Shown: positions 50,706 through 59,695 of the stretch, one piece after another | Layout of the letters: the number at the start of each line of letters is the position of its first letter | Position numbering within the stretch: position 1 is the stretch's first letter | The notes under the pieces: model-generated | Seen by the model: only the letters and a program-made list of their open reading frames with translations | Told to the model about the DNA's origin: nothing | Databases searched by the model: none | NCBI RefSeq assembly: GCF_000009985.1 | Contig: NC_007626.1 | Span: forward strand, 3,899,943 to 3,963,942 | Length of the DNA: 64,000 nucleotides | Source of the DNA: Paramagnetospirillum magneticum AMB-1 | GTDB lineage: Bacteria > Pseudomonadota > Alphaproteobacteria > Rhodospirillales > Magnetospirillaceae | Direction of reading: 5' to 3' | Program-made: the position numbers and the translations under genes

Positions 50706-51890
50706 ATGACCACCGACCCCATCGTCATCGTCGGCGCCGCCCGTACTCCCATGGGCGGCTTCCAGGGAGACTTCGCCTCGCTGGCCGCGCCGCAGCTGGG
50801 TGCCGCCGCCATCCGGGCGGCGGTCGAGCGTTCGGGCCTGGCCCCCGATCAGGTGGACGAGGTGTTCATGGGCTGCGTCCTGCCCGCCGGCGTCGGCCAG
50901 GCGCCCGCCCGGCAAGCCTCCCTGGGCGCCGGGCTGCCCCGCTCCGCCGGCTGCACCACCATTTCCAAGGTCTGCGGCTCGGGCATGAAGGCCGCCATGC
51001 TGGCCCATGACCTGCTGGTCGCCGGCACCGCCAAGGTGATGGTGGCGGGCGGCATGGAAAGCATGTCCAACGCGCCCTATCTGCTGGACAAGGCGCGGGG
51101 CGGCTACCGCCTGGGCCACGGCAAGGTGCTGGACCACATGTTCCTGGACGGACTCGAGGACGCCTATGACCGGGGCCGCCTGATGGGCACCTTCGCCGAG
51201 GAATGCGCCGGCAGCTACAAGTTCACCCGCGAGGCCCAGGACGGCTTCGCCCTGGCGTCCTTGAGCCGGGCCAAGAAGGCCATCGCCGACGGCTTGTTCG
51301 CCGCCGAGATCACCCCGGTGGCCGTGGCGGGCCGCAAGGGCGAGACCCTGATCACCATCGACGAGCAGCCGGGCAAGGCTCTGCCCGACAAGATCCCGAC
51401 CCTGAAGCCCGCCTTCGCCAAGGACGGCACGGTGACGGCGGCCAATTCCTCGTCCATCTCGGACGGCGCCGCCGCCCTGGTGATGATGCGCCGTTCCGAG
51501 GCCGAGAAGCGCGGCCTCAAGCCCTTGGCCACCGTCCTGGGCCATACCAACTTCGCCCAGGAGCCCGCCCTGTTCACCACCGCCCCGGTGGGGGCCATCA
51601 AGACCCTGCTGGACAAGGTGGGCTGCAAGGCCGGCGACATCGATTTGTGGGAGATCAACGAGGCCTTCGCCGTGGTCACCATGGCGGCCATGCACGACCT
51701 CAAGCTCGAGCACGAGCGGGTCAACGTCCATGGCGGCGCCTGCGCGCTGGGCCATCCCATCGGCGCCTCGGGGGCGCGCATCATCGTCACCCTGCTGTCG
51801 GCCCTGAAGACCTACGGCATGAAGCGCGGCGTCGCCAGCCTGTGCATCGGCGGCGGCGAGGCTACCGCCTTGATGGTGGAGCTGACCTAG
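50706..51890 (+). CDS. acetyl-CoA acyltransferase (thiolase)
   Basis: A 394-residue thiolase. The nucleophilic Cys lies in 'ISKVCGSGMKAAMLAH' (about residue 91), and the C-terminal acid/base pair in 'GGACALGHPIGASGARI' and 'SLCIGGGEATALMVE'. 'NSSSISDGAAALVMMRR' and 'INEAFAVVTMAA' are also canonical. It is closest in pattern to acetyl-CoA C-acetyltransferases. It joins or splits acetyl-CoA units in beta-oxidation or ketogenesis. The next gene, an acyl-CoA dehydrogenase, begins 2 bases after its stop. Confidence 0.92.
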   Translation: MTTDPIVIVGAARTPMGGFQGDFASLAAPQLGAAAIRAAVERSGLAPDQVDEVFMGCVLPAGVGQAPARQASLGAGLPRSAGCTTISKVCGSGMKAAMLAHDLLVAGTAKVMVAGGMESMSNAPYLLDKARGGYRLGHGKVLDHMFLDGLEDAYDRGRLMGTFAEECAGSYKFTREAQDGFALASLSRAKKAIADGLFAAEITPVAVAGRKGETLITIDEQPGKALPDKIPTLKPAFAKDGTVTAANSSSISDGAAALVMMRRSEAEKRGLKPLATVLGHTNFAQEPALFTTAPVGAIKTLLDKVGCKAGDIDLWEINEAFAVVTMAAMHDLKLEHERVNVHGGACALGHPIGASGARIIVTLLSALKTYGMKRGVASLCIGGGEATALMVELT

Positions 51891-51891
51891 C

Positions 51892-53028
51892 ATGATCGCC
51901 ACCGAGGAACAGCAGCTGATCCGCGACATGGCGCGGTCCTTCGCCCGGGAGAAGCTGGCCCCCAACGCCGCCCGTTGGGACCGCGAGCACCTGTTCCCCA
52001 CCGACGCCATCGCGGAAATGGGGGAACTGGGCTTCCTCGGCATGGTGGTGCCGTCCGAATGGGATGGCGCGGGGACCGATTACGTCTCCTACGCCATGGC
52101 GGTGATGGAGATCGCCGCGGGCTGCGGCCCGCTGTCCACCATCATGAGCGTGCACAATTCGGTGGGCTGCATGCCCATCCTGACCTATGGCACCGAGGCG
52201 CAGAAGGACGAGTTCCTGCGCCCCATGGCCCGGGGCGAGAAGCTGGGCTGCTTCTGCCTGACCGAGCCCGAGGCCGGCTCCGACGCCGCCTCCATCCGCA
52301 CCCGGGCGCGCCGCGACGGCGACCATTACGTCCTGTCGGGCGCCAAGCAGTTCATCAGCACGGCCAAGAACGGCCAGGTGGCCATCGTCTTCGCCGTCAC
52401 CGACCCGCAGGCGGGCAAGCGCGGCATCTCGGCCTTCGTGGTGCCCACCGACACCCCTGGCTTTACCGTGGTGCGCGTCGAGGACAAGCTGGGCCAGCAC
52501 CTGTCCGACACCTGCCAGTTGGCCTTCGAGGACATGCGCGTCCCCGCCTCGCGCCGCCTGGGCGAAGAGGGCGACGGCCTGAAGATCGCCCTGGCCAACC
52601 TGGAGGGCGGGCGCCTGGGCATCGCGGCGCAAAGCGTCGGCATGGCGCGTTCGGCCCTGGACCATGCCCTGGCCTACGCCAAGGAGCGCAAGCAGTTCGG
52701 CAAGCCCATCTTCGAGCATCAGGCCGTGGCCTTTCGTCTGGCCGACATGGCCACCCGCGTCGAGGTGGCCGAGCAGATGGTCCTGCACGCCGCAAGCTTG
52801 CGCGATGCCGGACTGCCTTGCCTCAAGGAGGCCTCCATGGCCAAACTGTTCGCATCGGAAATGGCGGAACGAGTGTGCTCGGACGCCATCCAGATTCACG
52901 GCGGCTACGGCTATCTGGCGGATTTTCCGGTGGAACGGATCTACCGTGATGTTAGGGTTTGTCAAATCTACGAAGGAACCAGCGACATTCAACGGCTGGT
53001 CATTTCGCGGGCTTTGGCGACGCAATAG
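51892..53028 (+). CDS. acyl-CoA dehydrogenase, short-chain type
   Basis: A 378-residue ACAD flavoprotein: 'CLTEPEAGSDAASIRTRARRDG', 'FEDMRVPASRRLGEEGDGLKIALANLEGGRLGIAAQSVGMAR', and 'DAIQIHGGYGYLADFPVERIYRDVRVCQIYEGTSDIQRL', which holds the catalytic Glu. The pattern is that of butyryl/short-chain enzymes. Co-transcription with the thiolase gene (2-base gap) indicates a beta-oxidation pair. It is a paralogue of the isobutyryl-type enzyme at 37748, not a copy. Confidence 0.92.
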   Translation: MIATEEQQLIRDMARSFAREKLAPNAARWDREHLFPTDAIAEMGELGFLGMVVPSEWDGAGTDYVSYAMAVMEIAAGCGPLSTIMSVHNSVGCMPILTYGTEAQKDEFLRPMARGEKLGCFCLTEPEAGSDAASIRTRARRDGDHYVLSGAKQFISTAKNGQVAIVFAVTDPQAGKRGISAFVVPTDTPGFTVVRVEDKLGQHLSDTCQLAFEDMRVPASRRLGEEGDGLKIALANLEGGRLGIAAQSVGMARSALDHALAYAKERKQFGKPIFEHQAVAFRLADMATRVEVAEQMVLHAASLRDAGLPCLKEASMAKLFASEMAERVCSDAIQIHGGYGYLADFPVERIYRDVRVCQIYEGTSDIQRLVISRALATQ

Positions 53029-53040
53029 GGGAACAGGACC

Positions 53041-53856
53041 ATGAAAGACATCCTCGTCCACATCGACGACAGCGAACGCTGCACCGCCCGTCTGGACATC
53101 GCCATCGGGCTGGCCAAGACCCATGGCGCCCGGCTGACCGGCCTGTTCGCCCGGACCGAAAGCCATCGCCCCAGCGCCGTCGCCCACAAGGCCAGCGACC
53201 AACTGACCCAGGCCCGCGACGCCGCCAAGGAAAAGTTCAACGCCGCCTGCGCCGCCGCCGGCGTCAAGTCCCGCTGGTGGCAGTTGGCCCATGGCGAGCC
53301 CGGCCACGTGGTCAGCGAGACCATGTTCTGCGCCCGCTATGCCGATCTGGTGGTGATGGGCCAGACCGAGCCCAAGAGCAAGATCGTGCCCGAGGAAATG
53401 ATCGAGCACGTCATTCTCCACTGCGGCCGCCCGGTGCTGGTCATCCCCCATACCGGCAACTTCCCCACCGTGGGTGAGCGCATCGCCCTGGCCTGGAATG
53501 CCGGCAAGGAGGCGGTGCGCGCCCTCAACGACGCCAAGCCGCTGATGCTGGGTGCCAAGGCGGTGACCGTGCTCAGCTTGCGCGGCCCCTCGGACGACGG
53601 CTCCAGCGCCATGGGCGAGGTGCCCCAGGTGGATATCCTCGACCACCTGGCCGCCTGCGGCATCACCGCCCAGGCCGAGCGTCTGGCCGGCGAGCATATC
53701 GGCAAGATGGACATGCTGCTGTCGCGCCTGTGCGATCTGGGCGCCGATCTGGTGGTCATGGGAGCCCACGGCCATTACGGCCTGTCCCTGAAGCGCGGCA
53801 CCGGCACCCGCTACGTCCTGGGCCACATGACCGTCCCGGTGCTGATGAGCAACTGA
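53041..53856 (+). CDS. tandem universal stress protein
   Basis: A 271-residue cytoplasmic protein with two Usp domains (about residues 1-140 and 145-271). The second carries the nucleotide-binding G-2x-G-9x-G motif 'MGAHGHYGLSLKRGTGTRY' near the C-terminus; the first lacks it, having 'MGQTEPKSKIVPEEM' there, so only one site likely binds ATP. It follows the acyl-CoA dehydrogenase gene by 12 bases and may belong to the same transcript. Its role there is unknown. Confidence 0.88.
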   Translation: MKDILVHIDDSERCTARLDIAIGLAKTHGARLTGLFARTESHRPSAVAHKASDQLTQARDAAKEKFNAACAAAGVKSRWWQLAHGEPGHVVSETMFCARYADLVVMGQTEPKSKIVPEEMIEHVILHCGRPVLVIPHTGNFPTVGERIALAWNAGKEAVRALNDAKPLMLGAKAVTVLSLRGPSDDGSSAMGEVPQVDILDHLAACGITAQAERLAGEHIGKMDMLLSRLCDLGADLVVMGAHGHYGLSLKRGTGTRYVLGHMTVPVLMSN

Positions 53857-53874
53857 TGACGATGACCACAGCCT

Positions 53875-53978
53875 GTCATTCCAACGACCATCGGGAGGAG
53901 GAATCTCCGCCTGGAACGCCGATTCCGACATGGCGCCACCATGCCAGGACGAGATCCCTCGCCCGCGCTCGGGATGAC
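53875..53978. repeat. interspersed nested-palindrome element, copy G
   Basis: A 104-bp element from GTCATTCCAAC to CTCGGGATGAC with inner arms GAGGAATCTC and GAGATCCCTC. The right end (ATGACAGGAC) lies directly before the GTG start of the thioesterase gene, so the element may provide part of that gene's ribosome-binding region. Confidence 0.85.
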
Positions 53979-53983
53979 AGGAC

Positions 53984-54436
53984 GTGACGGCGCTGACGCC
54001 CAAGGACCCCGATTACCGCGCCAAGGTGGAGGCCAGTTTCGCCCGGCAGGCGTTCCTGGCCACCATCGGCGCGCACATGACGGCGCTGGAGCCGGGGCGC
54101 TGTACCCTGGAACTGCCCACCCGGGCCGATCTGTGCCAGCAGCACGGCTTCGTCCATGCCGGGGCCACCACCACCCTGGCCGACACCGCCGCCGGCTATG
54201 CCGCCTTTTCCCTGATGCCCGCCGGGTCGGCGGTGCTGACCACCGAGTTCAAGGTCAACCTGCTGAGCCCCGCCAAGGGCGACAAGCTGGTGGCCCGCGC
54301 CGAGGTCTTAAAGCCCGGCCGCACCCTGATCGTGGTGCGCTCGGACGTCTATGGCGTCGAAGGCGGCAAGGAGACCCTGGTGGCGACCATGCTGGCCACC
54401 ATGATCTGTCTGGCGGGCGCCTCGGATCCGGCCTGA
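53984..54436 (+). CDS. hotdog-fold thioesterase (PaaI family)
   Basis: A 150-residue thioesterase: 'QQHGFVHAGATTTLADTAAGYAAF' is the PaaI/4HBT active-site helix with its conserved His and Asp, and 'TTEFKVNLLSPAKGDKLVARAEVLKPGRTL' completes the hotdog sheet. It hydrolyses acyl- or aryl-CoA, releasing CoA trapped in dead-end esters, in line with the nearby CoA ligases. The start is GTG, 6 bases after a repeat element; no better start with the conserved N-terminus is seen. Confidence 0.85.
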   Translation: MTALTPKDPDYRAKVEASFARQAFLATIGAHMTALEPGRCTLELPTRADLCQQHGFVHAGATTTLADTAAGYAAFSLMPAGSAVLTTEFKVNLLSPAKGDKLVARAEVLKPGRTLIVVRSDVYGVEGGKETLVATMLATMICLAGASDPA

Positions 54437-54553
54437 GGGGCTTGATCCGTCCTTCCTCGAAGTTCAAGGCTTTCACCCGGGCATACAATAGGATTACTCT
54501 TCCTCAAAGATGAGGGTGCCCTGGGGCCGCCCGCTGTCCGAGGTGGCCGGTCC

Positions 54554-56350
54554 ATGGTGCTTGAGCGAATTGCGAGACTTTTCCAGGCGGCCCAACTCCT
54601 GGCCATATCCCTGGCTCCAAGTTTCGCCATCTGGTACCTGACGACGTTTTCGTCGTCTCCGCTGCCGCGGTTCGAAAGCCACCTGTTCCACGAATTCGCC
54701 ATCACCATCGCCACGCTGATCGGTGGGTTCGTGTCCTATGTCTCGTGGCGCAGCTACCGGGAATCCGGCGAAGTCTTCCTGCGCTGGCTGACCGTCGGCT
54801 TCCTGGCCTTCACCTTGATCTACGCCCCCCATGGCCTCCTGACCCGCACCGCCCATCACAATATCTGGCTGTTCCTGCTGTTCGGCCCGGTGTCGCGCCT
54901 GGTGATGCTGAGCTGTATGGCCTATGGCCTGGCCCAGTACGGCAAGGCGGCGGAAGACGTCAAGGCGGTCTCGGCCAGCGGCTTCTGGCGCAAGGTGCTG
55001 ATCGTGTGCGGCGTGGCCGTGGCGGCGGTGGCGATCCTGGCCAATTCCCCCCTGGCGCCCAGCCCCTGGGTGCGCATGCCCATGGAGACGGCGGCGGCCC
55101 TGCTCTGCCTCGGCGGACTGGCGGTCATGGTCCGCCGGCGGATCACCTCGCCCCTGATGAAGTATTACGGCGTGGCCCTGCTGCTGTTCGCCCAGGCGGC
55201 CCTGGGCTTCATGCTGGCCAAGCCCTGGGACCACCTGTGGTGGCTGGCCCACGCCATCTTCGCCGTCGGCTTTTCGGTGGTCGGATGGGGCGTGATCAGC
55301 GCCCTGCTCACCACCAAATCCTTCGCCTCGGCCTTCAGCCAGGAACAGCTCATGCGAGCCCTGGAGCAGGAAAAGGAACTGCTCGACTCCCTCAATCGGG
55401 AGTTATGGGCGGAGCGGCAATTGGCCCGCACCACCTTGGACGCGCTGCCCGACCATGTCTGCGTCATCGACGAGAGCGGCACCATTCTGGCCGTCAACGG
55501 AAGCTGGCGGGAATTCCATGAGGCCAATAACGGCGATCTGGCCTTTTGCGGCGTCGGAGCCAATTACCTGGAGGTCTGCGAACAGGCCGAAGGAGCCCAA
55601 AGCGAGGGAGCCCGGGCCGTCGCCGCGGGCATCCGCGCCGTGCTGGACGGAAGCCAGGACGGCTTCTCCATGGAATATACCTGCGACGCCCCGGGCGAGG
55701 CCCGGTGGTTCCTGATGAATGTGCGGCGCGCTGAATCGGCGGGCGGAGTCAGGGTGGTGATCGCCCACCAGAACATTTCCCAGCGCAAGGAGGCGGAACT
55801 CCGCCTGCGCCATCTGGCCATGAACGATGGCCTGACCGGGATCGCCAACCGCCGGGCCTTCGACGAAACCCTGGGCCAGGAATGGCGGCGCGCCAGCCGG
55901 GCGGGAACGCCGCTGTCGCTGCTGATGATCGATGTGGACCACTTCAAGGCCTATAACGACCATTATGGCCATCAGGCCGGAGACGAATGCCTGAAGGCGG
56001 TGGCGGCGACACTGGCGGCGACCGCCAAGCGCCCGGCCGATCTGGTGGCCCGCTATGGCGGCGAGGAATTCGGGGTCATCCTGCCCAGCAGCACCCTGGC
56101 CGACGCCCAGGCCCTGGCCGAGAAGATGCGTCTGGCTATCGCCCGGCTCGAGCTTCCGCACGAGGCCTCGCAGACCGAGAAGACCGTGACCATCTCCATC
56201 GGCGTTTCCTGTCTGAATCTGGCTGAAAGCCCCGGCGCGCTGCCACGCAACGGCCTCGACACCCAAATCCTGATCGCCCATGCCGACAACGCCCTGTACC
56301 GGGCCAAGACCACCGGGCGCAACCGCGTCACGGCCCAGGCCGCCGCCTGA
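54554..56350 (+). CDS. membrane-bound PAS-GGDEF diguanylate cyclase
   Basis: A 598-residue protein. The first ~270 residues contain about seven to eight hydrophobic helices with His and aromatic residues, an integral membrane sensor of MASE-like type. A coiled coil follows, then a PAS domain (~295-415) and a GGDEF domain (~425-595) with 'GLTGIANRRAF', 'MIDVDHFKAYNDHYGHQAGDECL', 'RYGGEEFGV' and an RPAD inhibitory site. It should synthesise c-di-GMP and be product-inhibited. No EAL domain is present. Confidence 0.88.
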   Translation: MVLERIARLFQAAQLLAISLAPSFAIWYLTTFSSSPLPRFESHLFHEFAITIATLIGGFVSYVSWRSYRESGEVFLRWLTVGFLAFTLIYAPHGLLTRTAHHNIWLFLLFGPVSRLVMLSCMAYGLAQYGKAAEDVKAVSASGFWRKVLIVCGVAVAAVAILANSPLAPSPWVRMPMETAAALLCLGGLAVMVRRRITSPLMKYYGVALLLFAQAALGFMLAKPWDHLWWLAHAIFAVGFSVVGWGVISALLTTKSFASAFSQEQLMRALEQEKELLDSLNRELWAERQLARTTLDALPDHVCVIDESGTILAVNGSWREFHEANNGDLAFCGVGANYLEVCEQAEGAQSEGARAVAAGIRAVLDGSQDGFSMEYTCDAPGEARWFLMNVRRAESAGGVRVVIAHQNISQRKEAELRLRHLAMNDGLTGIANRRAFDETLGQEWRRASRAGTPLSLLMIDVDHFKAYNDHYGHQAGDECLKAVAATLAATAKRPADLVARYGGEEFGVILPSSTLADAQALAEKMRLAIARLELPHEASQTEKTVTISIGVSCLNLAESPGALPRNGLDTQILIAHADNALYRAKTTGRNRVTAQAAA

Positions 56351-56381
56351 TTCTTTCCGCAACCCTTCCAGGTGATATTCC

Positions 56382-56975
56382 ATGCCCCAGCCCGATCACG
56401 TGGTCCGCATCGACCTGCCCGAGGCGAAAGACTATCCCGAGGACATCGCCGCCTATTTCGCCAAATGCGACGAAAAGCTGGGCATGCGGCCCAACGTGCT
56501 GCTGGCCTACACGGCGCGGCCCGAGAAGTTCCGCACCTTCTCGCGCTTCTACAACCAGCTGATGCTGGCCGAGGATTCCGGCCTGTCCAAGCTGGAGCGC
56601 GAGATGATCGCCGTGGTCGTGTCCTCGGCCAACCGCTGCTACTACTGCCTGGTGGCCCATGGCCAGGCGCTGCGCCAGTTGTCGGGCGATCCGCAGCTGG
56701 GCGAGATGCTGGTGATGAATTACCGGGTGGCCGAATTGCCGCCGCGCCAGCGGGCCATGCTGGATTACGCCTGGAAACTGACCAAGACCCCCCACGACAT
56801 CGCCGAGACCGATCGCGCCGCCCTGCGCGCGGCGGGGTTCAGCGATGCCGACATCTTCGACATCACCGACACGACGGGCTTCTTCAACTACACCAACCGC
56901 ATGGCCCACGGACTGGACATGATGCCCAATCCTGAATACCACGCCATGGATCGTCACGATTTAAACCAAAAATAG
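56382..56975 (+). CDS. AhpD-like peroxidase-related protein
   Basis: A 197-residue all-helical carboxymuconolactone decarboxylase/AhpD-fold protein. It holds the redox motif C86-x-x-C89 with His93 ('ANRCYYCLVAHGQAL') preceded by 'SKLEREMIAVVVS', as in the 'peroxidase-related enzyme' subgroup. It probably reduces peroxides or acts as a disulfide reductase. It starts 31 bases after the diguanylate cyclase gene. A short piece of its 3' end appears again at 57775-57805. Confidence 0.87.
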   Translation: MPQPDHVVRIDLPEAKDYPEDIAAYFAKCDEKLGMRPNVLLAYTARPEKFRTFSRFYNQLMLAEDSGLSKLEREMIAVVVSSANRCYYCLVAHGQALRQLSGDPQLGEMLVMNYRVAELPPRQRAMLDYAWKLTKTPHDIAETDRAALRAAGFSDADIFDITDTTGFFNYTNRMAHGLDMMPNPEYHAMDRHDLNQK

Positions 56976-57067
56976 GCACTATCGCGGGTTGACGCCCGCA
57001 TTGGCACTGCCACACTCTGATACATCCCGCGCCGCGTTAGGCGAAATACCAGCCTGGGAGGTCGGCA

Positions 57068-57565
57068 GTGCGCATATTGTCCCGGTCCATACTGGCCTTG
57101 CTGGCCCTGCTGGCCGTTCAGTTCGGGCCGGCGCCCGCCCTGGCGGCCGATTCCGCCCCGCCTCCGCAGGCGGAGCAGAGCGCCGTCCAGCCGCGCACCA
57201 ATGCCGAGATCCGGCAATGGTACAATGATCAGGTGGCGGCGATTCCCGCGCTGGATGCCCAGTGGCGCCAGCAGGGAGTGAGCGCCGAGAACAGGGCGCG
57301 GCGCGCCCATGCCATCCGCCACCATGCCCGCGTCAAGGCCCGCGAGTTCATGCCCGACAAGGCCGAGGTCCAGATGCTGCGCGCCCGCGACCAGAAGAAA
57401 TACGGCAATCCCGACGGCCCCGGCTTCGAGGATCTGGTGGCCCGCAATCGCGAGAAAGGATTGACGGGCGACGCGGTCTACGACGACATCGTCGGCAGTT
57501 CCAACCGCACGGACCGCGCCACCAACGAGAAGTTCGGCGTCACCCCGCAGGCCAGGGCACCATGA
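57068..57565 (+). CDS. secreted hypothetical protein
   Basis: A 165-residue protein with a clear signal peptide (about residues 1-26, ending ALA-ADS) and a Pro/Gln-rich start of the mature part. A charged helical body follows ('RTNAEIRQWYNDQVAAIPALDAQWRQQG', 'ENRARRAHAIRHHARVKAREFM') with no cysteine. I do not recognise a family. The start is GTG with GGGAGG upstream. Its stop overlaps the start of the next small gene (ATGA), so the two are translated together. Confidence 0.7.
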   Translation: MRILSRSILALLALLAVQFGPAPALAADSAPPPQAEQSAVQPRTNAEIRQWYNDQVAAIPALDAQWRQQGVSAENRARRAHAIRHHARVKAREFMPDKAEVQMLRARDQKKYGNPDGPGFEDLVARNREKGLTGDAVYDDIVGSSNRTDRATNEKFGVTPQARAP

Positions 57566-57768
57566 CCTCTCAGACTCCGTTCCTGCGTCCCATCCAGTGG
57601 CTGGCCTCCGGCGGGGCGGAATATCCCTATTTCGCCACCGTGGACGGCCAGCGCTGGCGGGTCCGGGTCAACGACTTCCCGGCCGAGGCGCTTTACACCC
57701 TTCTGGTGGACGCCCGGGAGGTGGAGGATTTCGACGACTGGCCGACCGCCTGGGTGCGGCCGGGCTGA
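57562..57768 (+). CDS. small hypothetical protein
   Basis: A 68-residue cytoplasmic-type protein ('RPIQWLASGGAEYPYFATVDGQRWRVRVNDFPAEALYTLLVD', acidic 'EVEDFDDWP') with no signal peptide or known motif. It overlaps the stop of the secreted protein gene by 4 bases, which indicates translational coupling and supports it being real. Function unknown. Confidence 0.65.
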   Translation: MTSQTPFLRPIQWLASGGAEYPYFATVDGQRWRVRVNDFPAEALYTLLVDAREVEDFDDWPTAWVRPG

Positions 57769-57774
57769 TGCGGG

Positions 57775-57805
57775 CTGGACATGATGGCCGATCCCGAATA
57801 CCACG
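57775..57805 (+). repeat. relic of the AhpD-like gene 3' end
   Basis: 28 of 31 bases match 56913-56943, which encode LDMMPNPEYH near the C-terminus of the AhpD-like protein. Here the reading LDMMADPEYH is possible but is not part of an evident gene. It looks like the remnant of a duplication, with the intervening small genes inserted or the rest lost. Confidence 0.7.
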
Positions 57806-57836
57806 GAAGGCACCACAGAGCCGTCCCGGGGGCACC

Positions 57837-59324
57837 ATGATGTTGCGGATGATCGTCGTCACCTTGTCGCTGCTGATCCTGGCCCCCCAGGTCATGGCCG
57901 AGCAGGTTCGCCTGACCTTCCTGCACGTCAACGACATCTACGAATACCGGCCGGTGGAGGGCAAGGGCGGCCTGGCCGAGCTGCTGACCGTGCTGGAGCG
58001 CGAGCGCGGCCGCAATCCCAATGCGGTCTTCACCTTCGGCGGCGACCTGCTCAGCCCCTCGCTGGCCTCCAACGCCACCAAGGGCGCCCATATGGTGGAG
58101 TTCTTCAACGCCCTGGCGCCCACTGCCGCCGTGCCCGGCAACCATGAGTTCGACTTCGGCACCGCCAATTTCGTCACGCAGATCAAGGCCTCGACCTTTC
58201 CCTGGGTGGGCTCCAACATCTCCGGCGTCGAAGGGGTCAAGCCCTCGCTGCTGACCGAGATCGGCGGCGTCAAGGTGGGCTTTGCCGGCGTGCTGACCCG
58301 CCAGACCACCCGCTCGTCCCATGCCGACGGCGCCACCTTCGCCGACGAGGCCGCCACCCTGGACGCCACCGCCCGCCAGTTGCGCGCCGCTGGGGCGGAA
58401 CTGGTGGTGGCCCTGACCCATCAGGATCTGGACGACGACCGCAAGCAGGCCAATGGGGTCAAGGGCATCGACCTGATGCTGGGCGGCCATGATCACGATC
58501 CCATCAGTTTCCTGGAGAACGGCCCGCTGGTGCTGAAGGCCGGTCACGACGCCCATTGGGTCGGCGTGGTCGATCTGGTGGTCGACCGCCCCGATCCCGG
58601 CAACAGCGGCCCGACCACGGTGCGCACCGCCGGCTGGCGCTTCCTGCCGGTGGCCGATGTCGCCCCCGCTGCCGCCCTGGCGTCGCTGGTGTCCCGGACG
58701 GATTCCCTGATGGGCGAAGCCCTGGACCAGAAGCTGGCCAGCCTCGCCACCCCCATGGACAGCCGCACCACCACGGTGCGTGGTGAAGAGGCGGCCATCG
58801 GCAATCTGGTGGCCGACGGCCTGCGCGCCCATTTCGGCGCCGACCTGGCCCTGATCAACGGCGGCGGCCTGCGCGGCAACCGCCAGTACCAGCCCGGCAC
58901 CAGCCTGACCCGCCGCGACCTGCTGTCCGAGATGCCGTTCGGCAACACGGTGATGCTGCTGGAGGTCACCGGCGCCCAACTGCTGGCCGCGCTGGAATTC
59001 AGCCTGTCGGCGGTGGAATCCAAGGCCGGTCGCTTCCCCCAGGTCTCGGGCCTGACCGTCGCCTATGATTCCACCAAGCCGGCCGGCAAGCGCGTCGTCA
59101 CGGCCCAGGCCGGCGGCAAGGCGGTCGACCCCAAGCGTACCTACCGGCTGGCCACCATCGACTATCTGGCGGGGGGCGGTGACGGCTTCGTCGCCCTGAA
59201 GGACGCCAAGGTGCTGGTCAACGCCGAGGCCGCCCCGCTGCTGGTCAACGCGGTCAGCGACTACATCGCCGCCAAGGGCACCGTTTCCCCCAAGGTCGAG
59301 GGCCGGGTGACGGCGGTGCGGTAG
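57837..59324 (+). CDS. 5'-nucleotidase / UDP-sugar hydrolase family metallophosphatase
   Basis: A 495-residue periplasmic enzyme with a signal peptide (about residues 1-21). The N-terminal calcineurin-like domain has metal ligands in 'FLHVNDIYEY' (a D/N-I variant of the usual DTH), 'GGDLLSPSL', 'PGNHEFDFG' and 'GGHDHDP'. The C-terminal substrate domain has 'INGGGLRGN', 'MPFGNTV' and 'YLAGGGDGF'. It likely hydrolyses extracellular nucleotides to scavenge nucleosides and phosphate. Two adjacent ATGs (57837, 57840) are possible starts. Confidence 0.9.
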   Translation: MMLRMIVVTLSLLILAPQVMAEQVRLTFLHVNDIYEYRPVEGKGGLAELLTVLERERGRNPNAVFTFGGDLLSPSLASNATKGAHMVEFFNALAPTAAVPGNHEFDFGTANFVTQIKASTFPWVGSNISGVEGVKPSLLTEIGGVKVGFAGVLTRQTTRSSHADGATFADEAATLDATARQLRAAGAELVVALTHQDLDDDRKQANGVKGIDLMLGGHDHDPISFLENGPLVLKAGHDAHWVGVVDLVVDRPDPGNSGPTTVRTAGWRFLPVADVAPAAALASLVSRTDSLMGEALDQKLASLATPMDSRTTTVRGEEAAIGNLVADGLRAHFGADLALINGGGLRGNRQYQPGTSLTRRDLLSEMPFGNTVMLLEVTGAQLLAALEFSLSAVESKAGRFPQVSGLTVAYDSTKPAGKRVVTAQAGGKAVDPKRTYRLATIDYLAGGGDGFVALKDAKVLVNAEAAPLLVNAVSDYIAAKGTVSPKVEGRVTAVR

Positions 59325-59336
59325 GACGCCTTCACC

Positions 59337-59555
59337 CTATTCGGGAGCCGTTCCGCTGAAAAAGCCGTAAGCGGTCTCCGGCACGTCGCTGCGCAATCTC
59401 TCGCGCCCGTCGACCGTCACGAAGAAGCAGCCGTCCATGCTGCAATAGGCGATTTCCTTCACCGCGCCGGAATTGGACTTGCATGCGGCAATGGCGATGG
59501 TTCCATCATGTCCGCGGCTGCCGACCGCGGCGGCAATGCTTTCATGGTCGATCAT
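59337..59555 (-). CDS. small hypothetical protein
   Basis: A 72-residue protein with three cysteines ('IAACKSNS', 'YCSMDGCFF') and a short beta-rich pattern. The ATG at 59555 has AAGGGA about 8 bases upstream. I do not recognise a family. It is convergent with the nucleotidase gene and divergent from the helicase gene. Confidence 0.6.
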   Translation of the reverse strand: MIDHESIAAAVGSRGHDGTIAIAACKSNSGAVKEIAYCSMDGCFFVTVDGRERLRSDVPETAYGFFSGTAPE

Positions 59556-59695
59556 GACGGCATCCCTTTTCCAGGCGAATTCGGGGCCACAAGGAGTACG
59601 CCACCCCGGTGGGATCTTGGGGTGAAAAGGCTGTGACAATCCGGTGACCGACAGCACGGCTTGTGCACCAATCGTTCTCACTGTAGTCTCCGGCC

